DNA of 64,000 bases from Phoenix dactylifera (Eukaryota > Streptophyta > Magnoliopsida > Arecales > Arecaceae), in NCBI RefSeq assembly GCF_009389715.1, contig NC_052397.1, positions 14,704,129 through 14,768,128 on the forward strand. The letters are read 5' to 3'. Shown here piece after piece: positions 12,701-24,200 of the stretch (its first letter is position 1; every line of letters begins with the position of its first letter). Made by a program: the position numbers and the translations under genes. The notes under the pieces were generated by a model. It worked only from the letters and a program-made list of their open reading frames with translations. It had not been told where the DNA came from and searched no databases.

Positions 12701-15700
12701 TTAACGAAGTAATGAAACGAACCTCATTAACCTTACTGCTTTCATCACCAGCTCTTTTTACAACTTGAGCAAGATATGCTTCATGGCGGGACCCACTACG
12801 CTGAAGACGCGCATGCATGACCTCTCGCAATTTCAAGTTACGAACAGCTTGCCACTCATTGACACGATTTAATTTCTCAGATGTGCGCTGCAGCCTCTGC
12901 ACCCTCTCATTTTCAAGTTGATTTCTAATCCTCAATGCCCGTGCATGTTTTTCTTCTGCTTCTCTCTTCATATCAAAAGCACTCTTTTTCTTCTTTTCAG
13001 GAGACATCAGCTTGTCATGTAACATTCTAGCACGTTCCATACCTTTCCTGCTCATGCCTGGCGAATATGAGACTCGAGAAGAAGTCCTCATTGGAGACTT
13101 AAGTATATCATTCCAGTTTCTTTTTTCCTTCCACGCATCCATGGATTTCCATGGGGCTGTATTTTGCTTCTCTTTCTGAGCAAGAGAAAGATGCTTTTTA
13201 ACCATATCTGTGGCCTTCATATTTTTCTCTATCCTACTTTCAGCAAACTCTTTATCCCTCTTGGGTAACTGCTTCTCAGTTTCAGTAATTGGCTCTAGTG
13301 GTTCTCTTTTGCACTTTCCAAGAGCAGAAGCAGACGAGCTTTGTGAAGAAACACGTCCAATTTGCACCGAATGCACTTTGCTTCTCCTGGTTGGCTCCAT
13401 TTTCTGCTTCTCTCTATTGGTATCCCCTGGATCAGCATCCAAAACATCAGTTTGCTTTTTTGAGTTAATACCTGCTTCTCTAGCATTTGAGGACACATTA
13501 TTTGTTTCTTGTGAACTACTAGGAACTTGATGAGTTGAATTTGAAAAAATCATATCTTTTGCATCTTTTGCTATGTATTTGCCAGCCCTTTCCAATTGAA
13601 TTTTCTTAAAAGCCTCTAGAGATGAAGACAGTATTTCTGCCCTGTGAGGAGAAGTTGTCATTCGCCTAACCTACATAATATAAAATATGTTTCAGTAGCA
13701 TCACCATGTAGCTTGCAGTGATAAAAAGATAAAAGTGCACATCTGGATAGAAGTTTTAGTTAGAATGATAATGATAATGGTGATAATGATAATGATGATT
13801 GATGATGATGATGATGATAAAGATGACGGCAATGATGATGATGATGATTATAATGATACTAATGATGACAAATAATGATAATGATGATAATGATAATAAT
13901 ATGCTAGTCTCTTTCCACCTACCAGTACCACGTACCCTAGACAAATCCTGCACTAGAAGGGACATCTTAATGGACATTTATTTGTAATTCATCTCAAACT
14001 CATCATGTCATGTAAATATTACATGCAGAGATTGAAATAATTTCAGATTATCATCCCAATAGCTAATTCTGTAAATCTTCCTCTAGGCAAAGAGCTAAGA
14101 TGAGAAGCTCAAGATGGATGTGAAAATAAACTGCATTGACTAAACCCAAAATCATTCATTTTTCTACAATTGAGGTTTTCAATATTATTATTTTATCAAA
14201 TAATGCTATTTCATTATTTCATGATAGTAGTTTATTTAGAGTGCATGCCACTCATTGCATAGGAAAAGAAGATCACCTATTTAGTAAAAACTTGAATCAT
14301 ACAAATAATTCTAGCGATAGTTAAAGCGGCTGACCTTGTAACAACTACAATGTAGGATTATCTTCCTAGATGCCTGTCAGTAAATTATTAACTACAAATT
14401 ATTGTTTAAGAGGGAAAAGAGACATCTTACAGTGATTCTTTATTTTATCTATCATGATTTAGTATCTTAAATTGGTGATTAATTCTTACATGCATCTGAA
14501 TGTGCGTTTTGACTAGTTTTCTCAAAAGATAGAGGAAGGACATAAAAGAAGACGGCAAATATGAGACAACCAAGTAAGGGATCAGTCAATCAGAAACTAA
14601 CCTCCTTTGACTGGTCCTAAAAAACTAGTCACTCAACTCCCTTCACACACTTACATAGTTGTGGGATTGCATTAACACAGCCAGACCAATTAGGACTTCA
14701 TATAGTGGTCAGCTACTCCTTGCTAGGCCAACCTATTGCAGACTGGGCATTGCAACTTAAAAGCCAGACCAACATAGACCCCATGGACCATCTGAAACAT
14801 GTATCAGCCCTTGATCAAGTAAATAACCAAGATCATCAAAACAACTCCCTGAATCTCTTAAAGATTAAATCCAAACCCATATCAAACTGAAAGCTCAGAA
14901 GACCACTAAGATTACACAGCAAATACAGTTGAAAATTTATCTTTTCTACCAAGAATTTCACCTTCTAATAAGGCTTGATCTTCTAACTTGGCTGCATCAA
15001 GGATTCTCTCTCCCTCTCTCTCGCTCGCTCTCTCTCTCTCGTTCTCCAAAATTTCATACATTCAAAATAGTTTAACTAATATGATAGGCTTTCCTTCTTT
15101 CCAAGTCATCTATGAGTTTTATGGCGAGGCCCTTTGTTGCCTAATTGGCTAGGAATTCAATACCAATTTGAAGCAAAATGATGTTAGACTGAAGATAAAG
15201 AATAAAATGCCATGAACATCAATAGATGACAACTTGATCCATGAAGCAAATCTTATATGGTTAGTGTAAGGCTTGATGATCAAGGTCAAAGATTTGTTAG
15301 TAAAAAGACAAGCTTGTATTAAAATTCAAGATGTAATATTAGTTCCAGAATTACGGTTATCTGTGCGGATACATTTAAATTGTCCTGCACTTGTAAAATA
15401 GACTCTTCTGGCATTTTTAAGCAAGCCTATCAACCAACAATTATTCATAAAAAAATTAAGTCAAAACATTACAAATCTCCGAGGAGCATACGCTAAAATA
15501 ATGGATAGCCATTCATAGCAATCACGTAAATTGTGCAATATAATTCCTGGAAAGTAGGCTCAAGCCAAACCTGTAAGAATCTTGACTTTGTCATGGTCTC
15601 TCACCTGATAACCCTAAATGAATCCAACAGAGCATGCTTCAATTCTGTGGGTTCTTCCTCATTAGTTCTTCTTCATCATATAGCCTTATCAAAGGCTGTG

Positions 15701-18700
15701 TCTAACTAAACTGCAAGCATTTGCAAATAATTCCTCACAAATTTCATTGAGCTTATCTTGGGTCTTCACATCATTCCTCATATTATTGACTTCAGAGTTT
15801 CACCTTTCTCACTTAACAGCAGACCCAGTTTGGCATCCTCATCTATAAAAAGCTCATCTCAGTGCCTGGACCATGTTAGTTGCCGAACATCAATAGGATA
15901 CAACAAATAGAGACTTTTGATTGTCAAACACTGAGGTCTTAAGGCTTGCATTGATCAAATAATGCCCCACGTCCCAGTAGCTTATCTCCAGTTCATCCCC
16001 GCAGATCTATGGAAATTGAAATGATAAGATTGCTTGGTCTCTTGGACATCAAATTTTCCTAGGGCCTCAACTTCGTTTCTTTTTCTGCCAAAGGAAACTT
16101 CATTTAATTTGTTTAATTTTACTGAATTTATAAAGGAAATCTTTCTTATATAATTCAGATTTAGCATCTAAACCAACTCTCTTATTATTAACACTGTGTT
16201 AAAAAGCATGGTAACACCAACTTATGAACATCACTATGATGCTTTTTATGACTACAGGTGTCAAAAGACTAGGCTAGCCATGTGGGGCCTTGGTGCAGCT
16301 CTAGGCCTTTGGTTCAAAGCTGAGGCCCGAGCTGAGCCTGACCAAGTTACCAGGTTCAAATCTGACACAAGCCTTGGCATTTTCTCAGGCCAGCCCAGAC
16401 TCAATTGGGGCCTCATTCGTTTTTCACCAAAATATAAACCACAGCCGGGTCCAAAATCATTCCAGCTTCGTAGCTTTCTGATCAAATCAAGAGGCCTAAA
16501 ATCTTAGTCCAAGCCTAGTTTTCAAGCTGGATCTTGGAGCCACTCGCGATTGCCCTACCCATTAAAAATGTTTTCTGTAACAAGCATAGAAAGATAGGAC
16601 CACCCACCCAGCATGTCCGAAGCTGCTTTCGAATGTTGCATGATAATTCAAAATACACCACACAAACAGCTATTGCACAATCCCTAAAGGATAACCAATA
16701 TAAACTAGTGTTTTCAATCACGGTACCAAACTTCTAAGTCTCCTGATGCAATCACAAAACTTCTGTACACTTAAAATGAACATCGTTACATCTGTATTCA
16801 TCAACAAAACCCTTGAGATTTTTTGTTGAATAGTTCAGGATATTTCTCATTCTAAGATGGCAATAACATGAAGCCCTACTAACCAAAGGATGCACTTCTT
16901 TAGAAGAAACTAGAGCAACGGTAAGAGTTGTCAAATTATCAAATGGAATTAGTAATAAACCGCAGCATTATAGTGCAATATGAAAACTGAACCACGGGTT
17001 ATGTCCAAACACGAGCTGAAAGCAAACGAGTAAAGATTACTTGAGAGCATTATATCTCATAAATCAACTACAGAAGAAGCTATAAAGAAGACAGAATGAT
17101 TTGATAAAGAATTCCTTGGTCTCCAGATAGAATGATTCGGCAAAGATGATAGAATGATTTGACAAAGAATTTCAACCCAACCTCGGCTTAGGAATAAATT
17201 CTTGTTGTTTGCACACTTGGACAAAACCTATCTATCACTTGTACTAGAGATCAATTTCATTCCTCTTACACGCTGTAACTAACCTGCACTGCATTTGCCA
17301 CTGAAAGTCCTGGATTTGATGTTATTTCATTGGAAGTACCAAAAAAAATCACATGACATCCTGTTAGACACTGTTATGCATCAACTGTGCAGCAAGTACA
17401 TGTCAAACATGGAAACTAATTAAGAATTCAGAAAGTCATAAAGTTGTTACGGTTATACATGTATGACAGACCTTTCATCTTCTGTATACTGCAAATTTGT
17501 TCATGTGAAGTATGAATGAGCATTAAAGGTTCTGCCAGGATAAAATAGTTAGGCAGGGTGAATACTCTTACCTCCCATGATAGGGCATGTGGCCTGCGAT
17601 GGTCAGTCTTTAAAGTCATTGGTGTCCCATCTTTTGGTAGGTGAGAAGAGGATCTCTTTGTGTTTTCGAAATGTTCTACTCTACATTTTAGTTCTCTGAA
17701 ATCAGATGTAGCTTCTTCAAGAACAAGAATAGCTTCATTCATTTGCTCCATATCACATTCCAATTCACAAAGAAGATAAAGTTCATCAACTGCCCTATTG
17801 AGATTTTCAAAAAGGAAGCACCAAAGCCTTTGCCTGAACCTTTCTTTGCTCTCCCCAGGTTCGCCTTCTCCAAATTCAGCTCCATCAGTTGCACCATCCT
17901 GCAGCCTTCTCTGATCTTCCAGAGAAGTTGTAACTGAAGCATTAACAGAAATTTTAACTCCACTGTTTTGGTGTGGAAGCAAAATGGAATCTCCTAGGCC
18001 AACCATTATACCCATGTTCACGTTGCCGACTGAGATTTCAGAGCTATTCAAGATTCTATTCTCAGAATTACCATGAGGCACCTGTAGCACATGTCTTACA
18101 ATCCCTTGAACTGGTGATGAAGGACTATTTTCGACGTTTGCATTATTAGGACCTAAGTCAACCAAAGCTTCACTTTCCATTTTTTTGGCACCCCCATCAT
18201 GGTTTTCTTTCAAATTTCCCAAAGCTCCATATGGATGGGCATTCACTACCTCAACATCCTCAGATGGAATCTCATTAACATTCTTCAAGGTATTCTTGCC
18301 AGATTCTTCATGCACATTTGAAGATACCATTCCATCAGGAAGTTGTTCCACATCTTTAGATGTTACCATGGCCTTATCCTCTAGGAGAGAAGTATAAGGT
18401 GATGCATGTAATACTGACTCATCAGGCTTTACAGCATGTCCATGTTCTTGGGAACCACCATCCACTACCTCACCATGCTTGTCCTTTGCAGAATTATTTG
18501 AATCTTCAAAATATTCATCTTGTATCGATGCAATATCTTCAAGATCACCCCACCTGATTTTGGGAACTGTGCTCATGTTTTCCTTCCTTGACACCCCCTC
18601 AACTGCTTTTGTTCCACCATCTGAATTAGCAACATTTACCTTTGGAGATTTGCTCACCCGCTCTACAACCGATTTATCAGGACATTCTTTACCTTGATCT

Positions 18701-19367
18701 ACTTCTACCAACAGAGAACTAGCAGAAGAATTTTTTGAATGAGAAGTACAATCAAAACCTACTTCTATGGGCTGGACTGGTCGTCGATTCTGCAAGTTTC
18801 TAGCCTCATCATTATTATAAGTCTGAGAGTGTGGAGAAAACGAGTGGGCTATGTTGGAAGATTTCCCCAAAGCCTTCTGGATTGCAAGCTTTGAGCTTGT
18901 TCTGTGTTTCTGCACCAAATAAATAAATAAATACTGCAAGAAGTCAAGAGAGAAAACATTAACAATCAAAGCTTCGGCTTCAATTAAGTCCAACTGTATC
19001 TTGAAATGAAAACAACATGGTCTAAATTGAATGCACAATAACAACAAGAAAATATCAATCTACATTCTAATGCCAACAAAATGGCTTCCCTCATGATCAT
19101 TCTTTTGTTATCAGTCAAACATAGTTAAAACAATGCAACTGCTAAACACAGGAAGAACAGTAGGTATCACCTGGAAAACTCCTTGCTTACATACAATTAC
19201 GCAATAAGCAATCAGTAACTTCCACACAAAAAAATAAGTTTGAAGAAAGAAGTGGTGATAAGTAAAAGGACAACAGAAAATTATAAATAAATGAGGTGTC
19301 GGGGTACCTTCTTTACTTCAAGCCATCCGGAGCCCGGATCATCACCGGTTTCTCCATTATTCTCCAT
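6786..19367 (-). CDS. SCAPER: SCAPER-like protein (S-phase cyclin A-associated protein in the ER homologue)
   Basis: The coding exons, in transcript order, are 19367-19308, 18909-17572, 13670-11916, 11762-10557, 10042-9938, 9760-9671, 7504-7394 and 7304-6786. All have GT-AG borders and all joins are phase 0, giving 1727 residues. The product starts MENNGETGDDPGSGWLEVKK. A long acidic, low-complexity region precedes the conserved SCAPER N-terminal domain (about residues 373-445, FRQRLWCFLFENLNRAVDEL). A charged coiled coil rich in E, K and R follows (about 670-930). The C-terminal helical part has RSDLRMEFFHLMSFLLTHC, LFHPGNQAVLRWG and DPELTPILAGTLVAACYGC. Human SCAPER binds cyclin A at the ER and its loss causes a ciliopathy, but the plant role is unclear. 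Human SCAPER also has a C2H2 zinc finger, and I see no such motif here. Intron 2 (13671-17571) is 3.9 kb. A leader exon with a uORF lies upstream. Confidence 0.9.
8560..8790. repeat. CCCAACCC-rich degenerate repeat
   Basis: Short motifs of the form CCCAACCC / CCAACCCTAACC recur here (for example near 8587, 8630 and 8776). They are the degenerate counterpart of the GGGTCGGGTC motifs at 38.0 kb and the GCCCGAGC-type motifs at 16.3 kb. Such sequences are common in decayed plant transposable elements, but no class can be assigned and I see no clean termini. Confidence 0.35.
9000..9250. other. Large SCAPER intron 6, no gene within
   Basis: This entry marks intron 6 of the SCAPER-like gene, which spans 7505-9670. 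It contains short A-rich stretches and a CCCAA-rich repeat at 8560-8790 (listed separately). The open frames inside it, such as 7829-8074 (+) and 8915-9133 (-), show no family resemblance and are best taken as chance. Confidence 0.5.
13762..13900. repeat. GAT/GATAAT trinucleotide microsatellite
   Basis: About 140 bases of imperfect (GAT)n with GATAAT and GACAAT variants lie in SCAPER intron 2, about 90 bases downstream (in gene direction) of the exon that ends at its left. The open frames here that spell poly-Met or poly-Ile are artefacts of the repeat. Confidence 0.9.
15003..15043. repeat. CT-rich microsatellite in SCAPER intron 2
   Basis: This is an imperfect (CT)n tract interrupted by CC and CG steps, of about 40 bases. 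It has no evident function at this intronic position. Confidence 0.85.
16250..16520. repeat. GC-rich dispersed repeat in SCAPER intron 2
   Basis: This island of raised GC content in an AT-rich intron contains GGCCCGAGCTGAGCCTG-like and GGCCAGCCCAGACTC-like words. Both strands are open for about 75-103 codons (16196-16507 + and 16261-16485 -), which is usual for GC-rich repeats and does not indicate a protein. It resembles the GGGTCGGG-rich tract at 38.0 kb in word content. The transposon class is not determined. Confidence 0.4.
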
Positions 19368-19398
19368 GTTCAGATGACAGCGAACCCCTCTCCCCTTT

Positions 19399-19699
19399 CT
19401 GCTTTCAATCAAAAAGCAAGTGATAAATATGAAAAGTTGTCATCTTGAAACCCCTATAACAAATTCATCAAACATTCCAACAAAAGAACCGAAATTTATG
19501 GTCCCAAAAAAAAAAATCCCATTAAACCCTAAAATTTAGTACGGGGAAGAAAGATTAAGCAGCAGCCGCCGCCTCCAAGTACATTTCTTACAGAAAATTT
19601 AACAAGAAAACAACTCAAGAAGGATGAAACAATGTCTACCACTACAAGAAATCACAGATTCAAAAGAAAATTACTAAAAAAAATAATTAAGCTGAGTAC
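19399..19699 (-). other. Inferred intron in the SCAPER 5' leader
   Basis: A donor (AAAGG|GTACTC, exon end at 19700) and an acceptor (GAAAGCAG|AAAGGGG, exon start at 19398) flank a 301-base A/T-rich stretch just upstream of the start codon at 19367. The GC-richer segment 19700 to about 19960 would be the leader exon, since it has the composition of a plant 5' UTR and contains the uORF. Inferred from splice-site sequence only. Confidence 0.5.
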
Positions 19700-19738
19700 C
19701 CTTTCAAGGATCTTATTCCACCTGCTATCCACCGCCGA

Positions 19739-19825
19739 TCAGTCGAGTCCGAACTGGAACTTCTCTCCTCCTCGAAGAAAGAGAAGAAAGTCTTTTATTT
19801 CTCCACGGAAACCCACGGACTCCAT
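19739..19825 (-). CDS. Upstream ORF in the SCAPER leader (28 codons)
   Basis: In the inferred non-coding first exon of the SCAPER-like gene, an ATG in good context (CCGCCATGGAG) opens a 28-codon frame starting MESVGFRGEIKDF and ending in TGA, before the leader splice donor. If transcription starts upstream of 19825, this frame would be met before the main start at 19367 and could reduce its translation. Expression is not shown by the sequence alone. Confidence 0.35.
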   Translation of the reverse strand: MESVGFRGEIKDFLLFLRGGEKFQFGLD

Positions 19826-19960
19826 GGCGGAGATCTGCTTTAACATCGAAAATTCTTCGGAATCTCTTCGTTCCGCGTCGGCTCCTAGCGGCTCGTTAAA
19901 TAATTACTACAGTTTGGGAGTGCTATTTTTGTACTTAGCGACAGCAGAGAATGAGTAATC

Positions 19961-21207
19961 CCAAGAGGGGAACAGAGAGCGGATGGAAGTAGTTCATTTC
20001 CAATATTAAAATTTGGCAGGGTGTTATGTGCAAAGGTTTCCTAAAACATATCAAATCTGCATCCTAAAATAGGTGGGTCCAGAGAAGAGGATTATGATCA
20101 AGGTAATCTTCATCAATCATGAGGGGAGGCCACAAACATCCAATCTGAATGGTGATGGTGATGGTCCTAGGCTGTGACCCATGGAGTAATGGTGTAGTGA
20201 TTGCCACCTAACTTAATTGTAATGTTCTACTTTGAGCAAGGATAGGGATTGTTCTACTATCACGAGCTGATATGACATTTTCTGATATTTCTAATCTTTG
20301 ACGTTGACCACGATCAATGTGCTGCTTGTTTTGTTTGGCTTTTCTTTTTTGAGTCGACCTCGTAATTTGTAATAAAGTTCCTTTCACATAGGTTTGTATG
20401 ATAATTTTACCATGATAGTCTTAAGAGGGCCATAAATGGAGAAAGATGAGGAGATGTCATTGAGGAATCAAGTGAAAACCTTTACATGTTAAGAACCAAT
20501 TTGGTCTTGCCAATTACTATTTGCTCATGATTTAACAAATAAACCTCATTCAAAGCTCAGGTCAAAAAAGATTGAATCATAGTTAGGTGGACTTTATTAG
20601 TCTCCACTCTCCACAAAATACTTTGAAATGGTTGGACAACCAATATTTCAGCTATGCCCAACATCAGCTCTTTCACTACATACAGTGGAGAGATGAATCC
20701 AAAAGATATAAAGCTTTAGGCTTGCATCAATTTCCTTGCTTTGCCTCCAACAAAAATATCAGTTTTCAGTACTTCCCAACATTGCTACAAATTGGATTTG
20801 TATTATACCAGAAAGCTGTAAGCATTTGATCGAAGCATTGTCAGAAATGAAGACAAAATGTGATCATATAGGAGCCATTTCTCGCATGTCATAGCGCAAC
20901 TTTTCTACTGAGCTTGAAAACAAGCTACAAAACGTCAAGAAGCCCCCTTCTATCTCCTCACACCACCAAAAAGAAAGTATCTGATCATTTACAAGTTTTC
21001 ACCGGAATGAACAATGAGCAATGACATAAATTCTTTAGTTTTCTTATTCTTCATTTGATAACTAATCTTTCAGGAATTTTAATGCTGAAAAAATATATGG
21101 GAATGCTGTACAATCTTATTATGAATAAGCCGATTAGCATTTGCTATTTATTAGCCCATAGCTGTGTATCTTTACATGGACTTTGAAGGGGGAAGACAAG
21201 AAAATCA
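19961..21207. other. Intergenic: SCAPER promoter side and ClpB3 3' flank
   Basis: This stretch of about 1.2 kb contains the upstream region of the SCAPER-like gene (left part) and the 3' flank of ClpB3 (right part). I see no gene, no clear repeat with termini and no strong TATA box. The open frame at 20587-20829 (+) is unrecognised. Confidence 0.55.
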
Positions 21208-24200
21208 TCAGACACTAGGCAAGAAAGCCCTCTGGTCTTCAGAAGCAGGCCTATCCGACGTATCAGGATTCACTCTCCGGAACACAAGCTTCTGCTGGGG
21301 AAGCTGGCCATTGGAGAACGCTGAGAATTCTGTGTCCACTAAGATGGTATCCTCATCCTTGAAGTCACCCCTCAATATACCCTTGGCTAGTTCATTCTCC
21401 ACGTTCTGTTGAATTACACGCTTCACCGGTCTGGCACCATAGTTGGGGTCATATCCCAGGCTTCCCAGAAACTCAACCGCCGCATCCGTCACCTGAATTT
21501 TGATCTTCCGATCTGCAACTCGTTTCTGTACTCTCTCCAACTGTTTACACAGATATCATCATGTCAGTGAAAAACACAGTGCAAGGACTCGCTCATTTAC
21601 TTGTATCATTAGAGCTACACCTCTAGATTAAAACAATTTTCTCCACTACATGAACAAGAGGCAGCATCTCCCCATATTCCAAGTAGACAAAAAGTACACA
21701 ATATACAATAAGTTAAAACCTATGACTAAGACATTAATACAGAAGGCTGGTACCACACTGACCTATAATAAAATAATCTTACAGTAGAAATTGAGTAAGA
21801 ATCTACAACAATAAAACACTAAATGACATATTTTGAAACTGTATACATACTGACCCCGCTATCCTGCAAATCAAATCAATGCCAGCTGTTATTCTCTTTC
21901 TAATGTTTAGAAAAGTCTCAGAAATGGCCCTGGTACGAGGGATGTTGGAGTACTGCATAGCAGGTATGCAATGTGTGGGTGCATATGTAAATTCACATAC
22001 TATTGATATTTAGAAATATTTGACAAATAATAAAGTTTATAAAAAAAAGATAAAATGAGTAGAAATTAGAAATAAACAAGTAAACATTCTGAGGAAACAA
22101 GGAGAAAAATATTCACTTTTGAAATTATTGTGAGATACCATTTTAGTGAAATATGAGATGTTACTTAATACAATAATAATGTTTCCTTTGGTCCATGCTC
22201 AGAGAGAGAGAGGAATCAATCTTCAATAAGAGACCCCCAGAATGTCGATATCCAAATTGCTGAGTTATATCTTATGAAAAACTAAATAAACATAGAGCAA
22301 TTCAGAGGGCAGTGAACCCATACCTGCAACCCGACGATACTGTTTATTTGCTCACGGTCTAGAGGCTGGAAAACGATATATTCATCAACACGATTCATAA
22401 ACTCGGGGCGGAAAATCGACCTTGCAGCTTCCATCACCCTCTGCTTAATAGCTTCATAGGCAGAATCCTTTGACCCAGTCTCATCATTCATATTTAAGAT
22501 GTACTGAGAACCCACATTCGATGTCATGATGATGACTGTATTGGTAAAGCTGATGGTGCGACCTTGTGAATCAGTCACCCTGCCATCATCCAGTATTTGA
22601 AGGAAAACATTGAACACATCAGAATGGGCCTTCTCAATTTCATCAAACAATATAACAGCATAAGGCCTCCTGCGTACCGTCTCGGTCAGCTGGCCACCTT
22701 CCTCATATCCAACGTAACCAGGTGGGGCTCCTATCAATCTTGAGACTGCATGCTTTTCCATGTACTCGCTCATGTCTATTCTCACAAGAGCTTCTTCAGT
22801 GTTAAACATATAAGATGCAAGGGCTTTTGCCAGTTCTGTTTTGCCAACTCCTGTGGGGCCCATGAACATGAAGCTAGCAATTGGACGGTGTGGGTCTGAC
22901 AAGCCAGCCCTCGACCGCTGGATAGCTTCTGCCACTGCTCTCACTGCTGGGTCTTGACCCACAACACGCTTGTGCAATTCCTCTTCCAAATGCAGCAGTT
23001 TCTCTCTTTCAGACTGTTGCAGCTTGGAAACTGGAATGCCTGTCCATTTGCTGACAATTTCTGCTATGTCATTTCCAGTAACCTCTTCTCTGAGCATTGA
23101 CTTCCCTGAACTTTGGTATTCATCCAGCTCCTTTTCTGCAATTTGAAGTTGACGCTGCAAGGTATTAAGGCTCCCATACTTTAATTCAGCAGCTCGATTA
23201 AGATCATATTCACGTTCTGCCTGCTGGATCTCTACATTCACCCTGTCAATCTGCGTCAATGTACAATAAGTCAGCAACAAACATAAATCTAGCAGACCAA
23301 GTCACAGGCAGCAACATGAAAATGTAGTACAAATGCAGAACAACAATGATGAATAATAAGACTAAAACTCAATAAATAATGGTTGAATATCTATTTCCTC
23401 ATTCACGAAAAAGTGCAAATTTGTTCAAGTAAAAAAGAACTGCACAAATCACTTGATGCCCTGATTTTTGCTCGTGTCAGGGCATCAGAATATCAGCCTA
23501 GTTACAAATATCAACAAAATGGTACATACAGCCAACTGAATATAAAGAGGGTATGGCTAATGACCTTCCTACTCATTGAGCTGTATGAGAGAAAGTTCAA
23601 CCCTTGTACTTGCCATTAATCGTTTACATCTTTCTTAGAATTCTACCAATTTATCCTGACACTTTAATAGCTTACCATGTTCAAGGACTATTTGCTCGAG
23701 ACCGTGAACTCAGAAAGCTACTGGGAGTATAAAGGGTAGTCCTAATGGGAGTATTTGACTTCCTCATTCTACAACCAAGACTTCTTAATTAACAAATTAG
23801 TCACATATGCACAGCATTCTAAATGCATGAACAATATAGCAAGAGTTGGTACAGTTCTTTCAAGTAAATTTCTTATATAGTTAGTCCCATATTAACTTAC
23901 CAGTCTCAACCAGGCTATCTCGGCAGTATACAACATGACAAATTAGATGATATGCATGGTTAATTTCAACAACAAAAACTGACAATAATACAAGCTACTG
24001 TATATGCATCAAAATCTATTATAGAATAGATTCCACAATAATAGGAAATAACTCTCTGTACCTCTTCTTTTATAGACTGAATACGCGTCATTACTGACTT
24101 TTCATGCTCCCACTGCTCAGTAAGTTCAGCCTGCTTCTTTTTCAAGAGTGCCAATTCGGCTTCAAGGCGGCTCAATCTATCTTTTGAAGCTTTGTCTGTA

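Noticed and set aside
13756-13987. Poly-Met and poly-Ile frames
   Set aside because: Translation of a GAT microsatellite.
16196-16507. 103-codon plus-strand frame in SCAPER intron 2
   Set aside because: It lies in a GC-rich repeat that is open on both strands, with no family match.
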